Assembly (NCBI RefSeq): GCF_008704935.1
Contig: NZ_CP023692.1
Location: 3,514,001-3,578,000, forward strand
Reading direction: 5' to 3'
Source of the DNA: Streptomyces vinaceus
GTDB taxonomy: Bacteria > Actinomycetota > Actinomycetes > Streptomycetales > Streptomycetaceae
DNA length: 64,000 bases
Shown: positions 41,290-49,365 of the stretch, one piece after another
Numbering within the stretch: position 1 is the stretch's first letter
Layout: each line of letters opens with the position of its first letter
The notes under the pieces: generated by a model
The model's input: the letters and a program-made list of their open reading frames with translations, nothing else
Told to the model about the DNA's origin: nothing
The model's database searches: none
Program-made: the position numbers and the translations under genes

Positions 41290-42352
41290 CGCCCGTCCGG
41301 TAGACCGTCCCCCCGCAGGCCGCGGGGATCGTCGTCTGCGTGGTCGGGGCACCCGGCGGCGTCGTGTGCGGCGTGTGCGTCACCTCCACGCCGGTCGGCT
41401 CCGGGGACTTTCCGGTGCCGTCCGGGTCCGAGCCCGCGGCACGGGCCCCGGCGTCCTGCCCGCTCTCCGGGGCTCCCACGGGGGGCTTGGGGGCGGGGTC
41501 GGGCGTGGCCGCCGGGCAGGACTGCGCCGAGGGCACCCACGCGAAGCGGACCTCGTACGCCGTGTTCGGCTGGAGCACGAGCAGGGCCGCCTCCGCCGAC
41601 GGGTCGGGCAGGCCGGCCGCCGGATCCCCCGCCGTGTGGCCGACCACGGTGACCCCCGAGGACCGGCCGGGCCCCGACACGGAGGCCGCCGTCACGGTGT
41701 CCGGGCCGATGACCGTGCAGCCGCGCACCGAGACGTTGGTGACCTTGAAACTGCCGTACACCTTGCCGTCGGCCTCCGGGGACCGGGCGCTGCCCTGCAC
41801 CCCGAGCTGCTCGGCACTGCACTCGGGTGCGCTGGGCGCCGCCACCACGGGGGGCTGGGGGCCGGTGCCGGCCGAGGCCCCCGCCGTCGCGCCCGCGGTG
41901 TCCGGGCCGGTGGTGGTGGTGCCGGTCGGGGCTCCGCCCTCCTGCGCGTCCTGCTGCGCGCCGGCGCCGCCCGTCTCCGCGCCCTTGCCGGCGGCCTTGC
42001 CGGCCTGGGGCCGGTCGCCCTCGCCGTCCTGGTGCGGATCGGAGGTGCCGCCGCCGGCCGCCGTCCCGGGCTGCTCGCCGTGGCCGGCCATCGCCGAGTG
42101 GCCGGCGCCGTCGCCCTCGCCGCCGGTGATGTGCAGGTGCAGGGCCGCCGGGATGGCCGTGCCCGCGAGCAGCACGGCCACCGCCGCCCCGACGAGGGCC
42201 TGCCGCTTGCGGGCCTTGCGTACGGGGACGGCGTACCGCAGCCGCTCCAGCGCGTCCCCGGAGGGCTCCAGGCCCTCGACGGCTCCGTGCAGCAGGCTCC
42301 GCAGGGCCTGTTCCTCGCCCGCGCCGCCCGGCGGGGTGTGGTCGTCCATCAT
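41261..42352 (-). CDS. Membrane protein coupled to an ECF sigma factor (anti-sigma-like)
   Basis: A 363-residue protein: a short cytoplasmic part (LRSLLHGAVEGLEPSGDALE), one membrane helix near residues 50-70, a long Gly/Ala/Thr/Pro linker, and an extracytoplasmic domain with paired cysteines (PECSAEQLGV, YGSFKVTNVSVRGCTV) similar to DUF4232. It starts at ATG 42352, overlapping the sigma factor stop, so the two are made together. The arrangement suggests a regulator of the sigma factor, but no zinc-binding anti-sigma motif (HxxxCxxC) is seen. Confidence 0.72.
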   Translation of the reverse strand: MMDDHTPPGGAGEEQALRSLLHGAVEGLEPSGDALERLRYAVPVRKARKRQALVGAAVAVLLAGTAIPAALHLHITGGEGDGAGHSAMAGHGEQPGTAAGGGTSDPHQDGEGDRPQAGKAAGKGAETGGAGAQQDAQEGGAPTGTTTTGPDTAGATAGASAGTGPQPPVVAAPSAPECSAEQLGVQGSARSPEADGKVYGSFKVTNVSVRGCTVIGPDTVTAASVSGPGRSSGVTVVGHTAGDPAAGLPDPSAEAALLVLQPNTAYEVRFAWVPSAQSCPAATPDPAPKPPVGAPESGQDAGARAAGSDPDGTGKSPEPTGVEVTHTPHTTPPGAPTTQTTIPAACGGTVYRTGVIPLDAPKP

Positions 42353-43110
42353 GACTGCGCAGCCTCCATCGCCACCCGCAGCGCGGCAATGCCCCGCGAT
42401 CCGTACGCCTTGACCGAGCCGAGCGAGACGCCGAGCGTCTCGGCGACCTGGGCCTCCGTCATGTCCGCGAAGTACCGCAGCACCAGCACCTCGCGCTGAC
42501 GCCGCTGGAGTCCGCGCATCGCCTTGATGAGATCGTCCCGTTCCAGCTGGTCGTACGCGCCCTCCTCGGCGCTGGCCATGTCCGGCATCGGCTTCGAGAG
42601 CAGCTTGAGGCCGAGGATGCGGCGGCGCAGCGCGGAGCGCGAGAGGTTGACGACGGTCTGGCGCAGATACGCCAGTGTCTTGTCCCGATCGCGAACCCGG
42701 TTGCGGGCCGAGTGGACGCGGATGAACGCCTCCTGGACGACGTCCTCGCAGGAGGCGGTGTCGTCGAGGAGGAGCGCGGCCAGGCCGAGCAGGGAGCGGT
42801 AGTGGGCCTGGTAGGTCTCGGTGAGGTGGTCGACCGTGGTACCGGCGACGACGACCGGCTCGGCGGCGTCGGCGGCGGGCGCGGTGGACGCCTCCTGCCC
42901 CTTCCCCGCGGCCTCCGCGCTATCGCGGGGCGCGGGCACGCGGCCGCCCCGGGTCGGTACGGCGGAGGGCACGGCGATCGACGCCGCCGCCGGCGGAACG
43001 GGAAGGATCACCGGGAACCCGCCGGGCGCGGGCGCGCGGGAAGGCCTGAGCGGCACACCGAGTGCGCTGCGCGCCGGTACGACGGCGAAGTCGAGAAGTG
43101 CCTCTGCCAC
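42349..43110 (-). CDS. ECF RNA polymerase sigma factor (SigE-family type)
   Basis: A 253-residue ECF sigma factor. Region 2 is HYRSLLGLAALLLDDTASCE followed by DVVQEAFIRVHSA; region 4 is LQRRQREVLVLRYFADMTEA then QVAETLGVSLGSVKAYGSRG. The first 90 residues are a Pro/Ala-rich extension not found in most ECF factors; the core starts near HLTETYQAH. I keep GTG 43110 because no later start with a ribosome site was found, but a shorter protein is possible. It is coupled to the membrane protein downstream. Confidence 0.85.
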   Translation of the reverse strand: MAEALLDFAVVPARSALGVPLRPSRAPAPGGFPVILPVPPAAASIAVPSAVPTRGGRVPAPRDSAEAAGKGQEASTAPAADAAEPVVVAGTTVDHLTETYQAHYRSLLGLAALLLDDTASCEDVVQEAFIRVHSARNRVRDRDKTLAYLRQTVVNLSRSALRRRILGLKLLSKPMPDMASAEEGAYDQLERDDLIKAMRGLQRRQREVLVLRYFADMTEAQVAETLGVSLGSVKAYGSRGIAALRVAMEAAQS

Positions 43111-43279
43111 GCCAGTTGGACACGCGTCCCCCCACCAGGGTTGTACGCGTGAGGACGCCTCACCAGCAAAATTCCCATGGCCCTCATGCGTACTCGCTCT
43201 TCCTGACCGCCCCGTCCGTCCAGGCGGCAGTCAGGCCATCACCTTGATCAAGGGATCAGCACTGATCCTACAAAGTGAA

Positions 43280-44356
43280 TTACGCGAATTCACCAGCGAT
43301 CAGTTCCGCGATCTGAGTGGCATTCAGGGCGGCCCCGTTGCGGAGATTGTCGGCGCAGACGAAGAACTCCAGGGAGCTTGGATCGTCGAGCGAGGCCCGC
43401 AGCCGTCCCACCCACGCCGGATCGGTCCCCGCGGCGTCCACCGGAGTGGGGAACTCCCCGGCCGCCGGATCGTCCACCACGACCACGCCGGGCGCGGCCT
43501 CCAGGACCTCCCGGGCGTGCGAGGCGTCCACCTCGGCCTCGAACCGCGCCCGTACGCTCAGCGAGTGCCCGGTCAGCACGGGCACCTGTACGCAGGTCAC
43601 CGCCACCGGGAGCGCGTCCAGGTGCAGGACCCGGCGTACTTGCGCCCGTACGGCCAGCTCGTGCGAGGACCAGCCGCCTCCCCGCAGCTCACCGGACCAC
43701 GGCACCACGTTCAGCGCGAGCGGGGCCGCGAAGGGACCCGCGTCCTCGCCGACGGCCCGGCGCACGTCCCCGGTCTGCTCCCCCAGGGAGGTCCCCGCGA
43801 CCAGCGACAGCTGGCGGCGCAGCGTCTCGGTGCCGGCCCGCCCGGCCGCGCTGGCGGCCTGGTACGAGGAGACGGTCAGGTCCGCCAGCCCGTACTCGGC
43901 GTGCAGCGCGCCCAGGGCCGCGATCATCGCGGCGGTGACACAGTCCGGGCCCGCGACGATGCCGCGCGGGCGCTCCCGTACGGCCCGGGCGTTGACCTCG
44001 GGCACCACCAGCGGCACCTCGGGGTCCTCCCGGAAGGCCGCGGACTGGTCGACGGCGACGGCCCCGCGCATGACGACCACCGGCGCCCAGCGGGCCGACA
44101 CCTCGGCCGGGGTCAGGAACAGCACCACATCGCCCTGCCCGATGCCCTCGAAGGCGTCCTCGGTGAGGGCGAGCACCTCGCACTCCCGCCCGCGCACGGA
44201 CAGCACGCGGCCGGCCGAGCGCCCGGAGGCGATCAGCCGTATGTCGCCCCAGACGTCCGCCCGCTGGGACAGGATCTGGAGCACGACGGAGCCGACCGCT
44301 CCGGTCGCCCCGACCACGGCGAGCGCCGGAGCCGGGGTCGACCGGGTCTCGGTCAT
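43280..44356 (-). CDS. asd: Aspartate-semialdehyde dehydrogenase
   Basis: A 358-residue dehydrogenase with the Rossmann motif VVGATGAVGSVVLQIL at residue 14, DQSAAFR near 103 and the catalytic Cys in VAGPDCVTAAMI near 135. It converts aspartyl phosphate to aspartate semialdehyde for lysine, methionine, threonine and diaminopimelate. The active-site stretch GPDC differs from the usual NPNC/SPGC, as in the second actinomycete asd type. It overlaps lysC by ATGA, giving the classical lysC-asd operon. Confidence 0.92.
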   Translation of the reverse strand: MTETRSTPAPALAVVGATGAVGSVVLQILSQRADVWGDIRLIASGRSAGRVLSVRGRECEVLALTEDAFEGIGQGDVVLFLTPAEVSARWAPVVVMRGAVAVDQSAAFREDPEVPLVVPEVNARAVRERPRGIVAGPDCVTAAMIAALGALHAEYGLADLTVSSYQAASAAGRAGTETLRRQLSLVAGTSLGEQTGDVRRAVGEDAGPFAAPLALNVVPWSGELRGGGWSSHELAVRAQVRRVLHLDALPVAVTCVQVPVLTGHSLSVRARFEAEVDASHAREVLEAAPGVVVVDDPAAGEFPTPVDAAGTDPAWVGRLRASLDDPSSLEFFVCADNLRNGAALNATQIAELIAGEFA

Positions 44357-44874
44357 CGTCCGGTGCCTCCGTAAACGACGGCCTCGTCGCTGTCGGAGTC
44401 GAGGCCGAAGGCCGTGTGCACGGCGCGCACGGCCTCGTTGACGTCGTCCTGGCGGGTCACGACCGAGATGCGGATCTCGGAGGTCGAGATCAGCTCGATG
44501 TTCACGCCCGCGTCGGACAGCGCCTGGAAGAACGAGGCGGTGACGCCCGGGTTCGTCTTCATGCCGGCGCCGACCAGGGAGATCTTGCCGATCTGGTCGT
44601 CGTAGCGCAGCGAGTCGAAGCCGATCTGGCCCTTCGCCTTCTCCAGGGCGTCGATGGCCTTGTGGCCCTCGGCCTTGGGAAGGGTGAAGGAGATGTCCGT
44701 CAGGCCCGTGGACGCGGCGGACACGTTCTGCACGATCATGTCGATGTTGATCTCGGCGTCCGCGATGGCGCGGAAGATCGCCGCGGCCTCGCCCGGCTTG
44801 TCCGGTACGCCGACGACCGTGATCTTGGCTTCGGAGACGTCGTGAGCGACTCCGGAGATGATGGCGTGCTCCAC
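44353..44874 (-). CDS. Probable internal aspartokinase beta-subunit translation start
   Basis: In-frame GTG 44874 (VEHAIISGVAHDVSEAKITV) is preceded 6 nt upstream by AAGGGGAC and sits exactly at the junction of the kinase and ACT domains, where Bacillus and Corynebacterium lysC start the regulatory beta subunit. The product would be 173 residues, giving an alpha2-beta2 enzyme. Inference from position and ribosome site only. Confidence 0.55.
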   Translation of the reverse strand: MEHAIISGVAHDVSEAKITVVGVPDKPGEAAAIFRAIADAEINIDMIVQNVSAASTGLTDISFTLPKAEGHKAIDALEKAKGQIGFDSLRYDDQIGKISLVGAGMKTNPGVTASFFQALSDAGVNIELISTSEIRISVVTRQDDVNEAVRAVHTAFGLDSDSDEAVVYGGTGR

Positions 44875-45627
44875 CTGCGCGTCCCCTTGCGGATTCTCGT
44901 TGCTGACCCAGGTGCCCGGCAGTCCGGAGAAGGACGAGCGGACGTGGATCGGGATGTTGTAGCGGCGCGCGTACTCGACGCAGCGGTGCAGCAGCACCTT
45001 GGAACCGGAGGCCGCGAGCTCCAGCATGTCCTCGGAGGAGATCCAGTCGATCTTCCGGGCCTTCTTCACGACGCGGGGGTCCGCGGTGAAGACGCCGTCG
45101 ACGTCGGTGTAGATCTCGCAGACCTCGGCGTCCAGCGCCGCGGCGAGCGCGACGGCGGTCGTGTCCGAGCCGCCGCGGCCGAGGGTGGTGATGTCCTTGG
45201 AGTCCGCCGACACGCCCTGGAAGCCGGCGACGATGGCGATGTTGCCCTCGTCCAGCGCGGTGCGGATACGGCCCGGCGTGACATCGATGATGCGCGCTTT
45301 GTTGTGGACCGAGTCGGTGATGACGCCTGCCTGGCTGCCGGTGAACGACTGGGCCTCGTGGCCCAGGTTTTTGATCGCCATGGCCAGCAGGGCCATGGAG
45401 ATCCGCTCTCCGGCGGTCAGCAGCATGTCGAATTCGCGCCCGGCAGGCATCGGGGATACCTGCTCGGCGAGATCGATCAGCTCGTCCGTCGTGTCGCCCA
45501 TCGCGGAAACCACGACGACCACCTGGTGGCCGTTCTTCTTGGCATCCACGATCCGCTTGGCGACGCGCTTGATGCCCTCGGCATCGGCTACGGAGGAGCC
45601 TCCGTACTTCTGCACGACAAGGCCCAC
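44353..45627 (-). CDS. lysC: Aspartokinase (alpha subunit, with internal beta start)
   Basis: A 424-residue aspartokinase: kinase domain with VQKYGGSSVADAEGI at residue 5, TLGRGGSDTTAVALAAAL near 148 and YTDVDGVFTADPRVV near 175, then two ACT domains (ITVVGVPDKPGEAAAIF, ISLVGAGMKTNPGVTA) that bind lysine and threonine for feedback control. GTG 45627 has GAGGAGC upstream. As in Corynebacterium, a beta subunit probably starts inside the gene (GTG 44874). It phosphorylates aspartate, the first step of the pathway shared with asd. Confidence 0.96.
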   Translation of the reverse strand: MGLVVQKYGGSSVADAEGIKRVAKRIVDAKKNGHQVVVVVSAMGDTTDELIDLAEQVSPMPAGREFDMLLTAGERISMALLAMAIKNLGHEAQSFTGSQAGVITDSVHNKARIIDVTPGRIRTALDEGNIAIVAGFQGVSADSKDITTLGRGGSDTTAVALAAALDAEVCEIYTDVDGVFTADPRVVKKARKIDWISSEDMLELAASGSKVLLHRCVEYARRYNIPIHVRSSFSGLPGTWVSNENPQGDAQVEHAIISGVAHDVSEAKITVVGVPDKPGEAAAIFRAIADAEINIDMIVQNVSAASTGLTDISFTLPKAEGHKAIDALEKAKGQIGFDSLRYDDQIGKISLVGAGMKTNPGVTASFFQALSDAGVNIELISTSEIRISVVTRQDDVNEAVRAVHTAFGLDSDSDEAVVYGGTGR

Positions 45628-45781
45628 GTGCGCTCCTCGCTCAGTCCGTCTCATTGCTGGTGCAGTGTAACGAGCGACCGCGATCCGACCGCTTCGTACC
45701 GCATCATGAGACGAACGGACCGGGTCCGGGGTTCCCCGCCCGGGTGGCCCGTATGACCGGATCGCCCGCTTTTCCGGCTGC

Positions 45782-46438
45782 CTACTTCCGCGGAAGACCC
45801 AGCCGCGCACCGATTTCCTCGGCCATCACCCGTCCGGCCTGCTCGGCGAGGTCGTCCTCGGCGAGGTCCTCGTCGGTGTCCAGGCCGTCCAGGGCCTCCA
45901 GCGGCTGGTCCAGCCGTACGTGGGCGATCAGCGACTGGAGGGCGCGCAGCGTCGCCGAGGCCGTCGGACCCCAGTTGGTGAAGTACGAGAACTGCCACCA
46001 CCACAGCGCCTCGGTGGTCCGGCCCGCCTGGTGGTGGATGAGCCCGTGCCGCAGGTCCGCCACCACGTCGGCGAGGTCGTCCGAGATCCGGTGCGCGACC
46101 GGTGCCTTGCGCGGCTCGTACGGGTCGAAGACCTCGGAGTAGACGTCGACCGGCTCCAGCATGATCGCGAACCGCTCGCGCAGCTCGTCCACGTCCGGCT
46201 CCGGGCCCAGGTCGGGCTCGTACCGCTCGTCGGGCAGGACGTCCTGGTACGCGCCCAGCCGGCCGCCCGCCAGCAGCAGCTGGGACACCTCCAGGAGGAG
46301 GAAGGGGACCGCGCTGTCCGGGTCCTCGCCCTTGGCCACCTCGGTGACCGCGACGATGAAGGATTCGATCTGGTCCGCGATCGAAGCCGCGAAGTCGTCC
46401 GGATCCACTCCCAGGGCGTGCAGCATTGCGTCAGACAT
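45782..46438 (-). CDS. DUF5063 domain-containing protein
   Basis: A 218-residue soluble protein, MSDAMLHALGVDPDDFAASI, with the pattern SAVPFLLLEVSQLLLAGGRL, DVYSEVFDPYEPRKAPVAHR and EALWWWQFSYFTNWGPTASA typical of DUF5063. Function unknown; it consistently accompanies recR in Streptomyces. ATG 46438 overlaps the recR stop by 8 nt; ATG 46459 is an alternative start. The 154-bp gap to lysC (45628-45781) contains no lysine riboswitch-like structure that I can see. Confidence 0.87.
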   Translation of the reverse strand: MSDAMLHALGVDPDDFAASIADQIESFIVAVTEVAKGEDPDSAVPFLLLEVSQLLLAGGRLGAYQDVLPDERYEPDLGPEPDVDELRERFAIMLEPVDVYSEVFDPYEPRKAPVAHRISDDLADVVADLRHGLIHHQAGRTTEALWWWQFSYFTNWGPTASATLRALQSLIAHVRLDQPLEALDGLDTDEDLAEDDLAEQAGRVMAEEIGARLGLPRK

Positions 46439-47030
46439 CGAGAAGTCGCCTTCCTTCAAAGGCCCGCCCCAGCGTGACCTCGTCCGCGTACTCCAGGTCT
46501 CCCCCGACGGGGAGCCCGCTGGCCAGGCGGGTGACCTTCAGGCCCATGGGCTTGATCATGCGGGCGAGGTAGGTGGCGGTCGCCTCGCCCTCCAGGTTCG
46601 GGTCGGTGGCGAGGATCAGCTCGGTCACCTCTCCGTCCGCGAGGCGCGCGAGCAGCTCGCGGATGCGCAGGTCGTCCGGGCCGACGCCCTCGATCGGGCT
46701 GATCGCGCCGCCGAGGACGTGGTACCGGCCCCGGAACTCGCGGGTCCGCTCGATCGCGACGACGTCCTTCGGCTCCTCCACCACGCAGATGACCGTGGTG
46801 TCGCGGCGCGGGTCGCGGCAGATGTTGCACCGCTCCTCCTGGGCCACGTTCCCGCACACCGCGCAGAACCGGACCTTGTCCTTGACCTCCAGCAGCGCGT
46901 GCGCGAGGCGGCGGACGTCGGTGGGCTCGGCCTGCAGGATGTGGAAGGCGATCCGCTGCGCGCTCTTGGGCCCGACGCCGGGCAGCCTGCCCAGTTCGTC
47001 GATCAGGTCCTGGACCACGCCTTCGTACAC
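46431..47030 (-). CDS. recR: Recombination mediator RecR
   Basis: A 199-residue RecR: helix-hairpin-helix LGRLPGVGPKSAQRIAFHIL, zinc finger CAVCGNVAQEERCNIC (C-x2-C-x9-C-x2-C) near 56, Toprim motifs VICVVEEPKDVVAIE and LILATDPNLEGEATA, and the C-terminal GLPVGGDLEYADEVTL. With RecF/RecO it loads RecA at gaps. The GTG start at 47030 follows GAAGGC. It lies in an operon after ybaB, with a hairpin between them. Confidence 0.97.
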   Translation of the reverse strand: MYEGVVQDLIDELGRLPGVGPKSAQRIAFHILQAEPTDVRRLAHALLEVKDKVRFCAVCGNVAQEERCNICRDPRRDTTVICVVEEPKDVVAIERTREFRGRYHVLGGAISPIEGVGPDDLRIRELLARLADGEVTELILATDPNLEGEATATYLARMIKPMGLKVTRLASGLPVGGDLEYADEVTLGRAFEGRRLLDV

Positions 47031-47078
47031 GGACTGCCTTCTTTCGTTCTGCGGTATCGGCTATGGGGTAGGGGTTCG

Positions 47079-47100
47079 GGGTCCGATGCCGGACCCCGGG
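47079..47100 (-). repeat. Hairpin between ybaB and recR
   Basis: CGGGGTCCG (47079-47087) and CGGACCCCG (47092-47100) form a perfect 9-bp stem with a 4-nt loop directly after the ybaB stop (47101). It could attenuate transcription into recR. Confidence 0.65.
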
Positions 47101-47445
47101 CTAGAACGGGAGGCCGGGGATGCCGCTGCCGCCGCCCAGGCCCTGGGCCAGCGGGCCGAGCTTCTCCTGCTGGAGCGCCTGGGCGTTCTCGTTGGCCGCC
47201 TGGACCGCCGCGACGACCAGGTCGGCGAGGGTTTCGGTGTCCGCCGGGTCCACGGCCTTCGGGTCGATCACCAGCGCGCGCAGCTCACCGGAACCGGTGA
47301 CGGTCGCCTTCACCAGACCACCGCCGGCCTGGCCCTCTACCTCGGCCTGCGCGAGCGCCTCCTGGGCCGCGGCGAGATCCTGCTGCATCTTCTGGGCCTG
47401 CTGGAGCAGCTGCTGCATGTTGGGCTGGCCACCACCGGGAATCAC
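47101..47445 (-). CDS. YbaB/EbfC family nucleoid-associated protein
   Basis: A 114-residue protein with the YbaB layout: a Gln-rich N-terminal helix (MQQLLQQAQKMQQDLAAAQE), a three-stranded sheet (GGGLVKATVTGSGELRALVI DP) and a C-terminal helix. YbaB binds DNA as a dimer and accompanies recR in most bacteria. The usual partner dnaX is not adjacent here. The GTG start at 47445 has GGAGTGA upstream. The C-terminus is Gly-rich (GLGGGSGIPGLPF). Confidence 0.93.
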   Translation of the reverse strand: MIPGGGQPNMQQLLQQAQKMQQDLAAAQEALAQAEVEGQAGGGLVKATVTGSGELRALVIDPKAVDPADTETLADLVVAAVQAANENAQALQQEKLGPLAQGLGGGSGIPGLPF

Positions 47446-47713
47446 AGGTCACTCACTCCGTCGTTGTCGGTCCAAGACTGGGGCAGCTTGGTCAATCCGA
47501 GCCTACGTGCTCCCCGGGCGGCGCGCCCTACGCCGTGAGGACCAACTCTTTCGAGTGAGAGACGGGGCGTGCGCGTACCTGATGGAGACCTCCTTGCAGG
47601 CGGAAAACCGGGGATTCGTCGCCCACGGGCCGCCATTCGAAGGTAGGAAGAGCATGCGCATCATTGCGCACACGCGCACCACCACACGTCAGCGCAGGCA
47701 GAGGGAGTGCCGG

Positions 47714-48478
47714 GTGAGCCAGCCGGAGATGCAGCCCGAGGGGCCACCCCGGGATCCCCGGGAACCCCAGGACTCCCGGGAGGAGGGCAGCGGACCGATG
47801 GCGGCGGGCGATCTGACCGGCGGACCGTTCCCCCTCGGGGACTGGGGCGAGCCGGCCGAGCGGCTGGACGAGCTCTACCGGCGGGTCGAGGCCGATGCGC
47901 TGCGCACCGCGGAGTGGTATCTGTCCGACCGGGCGTGGAAGCGCCGGGGCGCCCGGGTGCTGCGGGTCGGGGCGGCCGCGGGTGCGGTGGCCGGGGCCGC
48001 GATGCCGCTGCTGGAGCTGACGGGGTCCGCGCCGGGGGTCGCCTCGTACGGCTACCTCTCGCTGCTCCTGGCCGCCGCCTGCCTGGCCTGCGACCGGTTC
48101 TTCGGCCTGACCTCGGGCTGGATGCGGGACGTGGCGACGGCGCAGGCGGTGCAGCGCCGCCTGCAGACCTTGCAGTTCGACTGGGCCTCGGAGAACGTGC
48201 GGGAGGTCCTGGGGCCCACGGAAGGTACGGCGAGCGAGGCCGCGGAGCGGTGCCTGACCGTGCTGCGCCGCTTCTCCGAGGACGTGACGGAGCTGGTGCG
48301 CTCCGAGACCGCGGAGTGGATGGTGGAGTTCTCCTCGGGGCCGGCGCCGCTGGTGATGCAGTCGCTCGGCGCCCCCTCGTCGCGGGCCGAGGCGGGTCTC
48401 CCGCCGACCCGCTTCCCCCTCCCGCCGGGCACCCGCCCCAACATGCCGCGCCAGCGGCCGCCGGAGCAGCCCCGCTGA
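47714..48478 (+). CDS. SLATT-type two-helix membrane protein
   Basis: A 254-residue protein: Pro/Glu-rich N-terminus, then ERLDELYRRVEADALRTAEW with YLSDRAWKRRGARVLR, two membrane helices (residues 87-105 and 112-130), LTSGWMRDVATAQAVQRRLQ and an acidic helical tail. This order is that of SLATT domains, predicted pore-forming effectors tied to nucleotide-signal conflict systems; no cyclase or nuclease gene is adjacent. GTG 47714 follows GAGGGAG. The 268-bp gap 47446-47713 before it contains no RNA gene that I can identify. Confidence 0.75.
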   Translation: MSQPEMQPEGPPRDPREPQDSREEGSGPMAAGDLTGGPFPLGDWGEPAERLDELYRRVEADALRTAEWYLSDRAWKRRGARVLRVGAAAGAVAGAAMPLLELTGSAPGVASYGYLSLLLAAACLACDRFFGLTSGWMRDVATAQAVQRRLQTLQFDWASENVREVLGPTEGTASEAAERCLTVLRRFSEDVTELVRSETAEWMVEFSSGPAPLVMQSLGAPSSRAEAGLPPTRFPLPPGTRPNMPRQRPPEQPR

Positions 48479-48497
48479 GGCCGGTGCCGGTGTGCGA

Positions 48498-48529
48498 GGG
48501 GTCGGCGGGGGAGACCCGCCCCCGACCCC
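48498..48529. terminator. Bidirectional terminator-like hairpin
   Basis: GGGGTCGG-CGGG (48498-48509) pairs with CCCG and CCGACCCC (48515-48529, 3-nt bulge) between the two convergent genes ending at 48478 and 48562. Confidence 0.65.
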
Positions 48530-48561
48530 GCACCCGGCCCCGGCACCGGCCCCGGCCCCGG

Positions 48562-49212
48562 TCAGCTGAAGATGATCATCGAGCCTTGGCCGAGGCTCCG
48601 GGTCGCGGCCGCGTGCAGCCCCAGCCACACGTGCCGCTCCCGCGCGAAGGGGCTCTCGTCGTACGGGATCGGCCCCGCGGGCTCCTCCAGGGACGTGGGC
48701 CGTCCCGGCGCCGCCGGCGCCCCCGGCGGGTTCCCCGGGTCGATCCCGATCGCCGGCGCCACCACCATCAGCTCGCGCAGCAGCCCCTGCGCGGAGCCCA
48801 GCGGCCCGCCCCCGGCCAGCAGCTCCTCGTTGGCCAGCGGGGCCGCGAAGTCCACGGGCACGTACGCCCCGGCGTGGTCGTAGTGCCACACCAGGTGCGA
48901 TTGCTGCGCCGTCGACTCGAACATCTCCAGCAGCTGCTCGTAGTCCCCGCCCAGCTCGTCCACCGGCGTCACCGGCAGGCCGCAGATCTGCAGCAGGTAG
49001 GCCCGCCGCAGGAAGTGCAGGGCGTCGTAGTCGAAGCCGGCGACGGGGGCGACGTCCCCGCTCAGGCCCGGCATGTACGCGAACACGGGCACCGACGGCA
49101 GGCCCGCCTCGCCCAGCGCCTTGTCGTACGAGGCGATCTCTTCCGCGAACGGGTTGTCGGGGCTGTGGCACAGCACGTCGACAAGGGGGACCAGCCACAG
49201 GTCACAGGCCAC
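48562..49212 (-). CDS. Conserved protein of unknown function
   Basis: A 216-residue soluble protein beginning VACDLWLVPLVDVLCHSPDN and ending LGLHAAATRSLGQGSMIIFS. Noticeable stretches are YDALHFLRRAYLLQICGLPV and HYDHAGAYVPVDFAAPLANE. I do not recognise the family and saw no catalytic motif or membrane helix. GTG 49212 has GGAG 6 nt upstream. C/G-rich hexameric repeats (CCGGCC-type) start right at its stop codon (48530-48562). Confidence 0.72.
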   Translation of the reverse strand: MACDLWLVPLVDVLCHSPDNPFAEEIASYDKALGEAGLPSVPVFAYMPGLSGDVAPVAGFDYDALHFLRRAYLLQICGLPVTPVDELGGDYEQLLEMFESTAQQSHLVWHYDHAGAYVPVDFAAPLANEELLAGGGPLGSAQGLLRELMVVAPAIGIDPGNPPGAPAAPGRPTSLEEPAGPIPYDESPFARERHVWLGLHAAATRSLGQGSMIIFS

Positions 49213-49365
49213 GCGGGCTCCGATCAGTCGATGTCGCCGATCCGGCCAGCGTAGTGCGCCGAACACCCTCCGCGAAGGGCTGCGCAGAACCTGGGGCCGA
49301 ACCCTCGGCCGACCCGGGGCGGCACATGGGCCCCCACCAGGCGCGACGCGTGCCGCAGCCGCCCG

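Noticed and set aside
45628..45781. Lysine riboswitch upstream of lysC
   Set aside because: The 154-bp gap shows no multi-helix junction or conserved L-box core, and Streptomyces lysC is normally controlled by feedback on the enzyme.
47446..47713. Signal recognition particle RNA or tRNA gene between ybaB and the SLATT gene
   Set aside because: No GGAAGG-type SRP loop and no TPsiC arm sequence were found in the gap.
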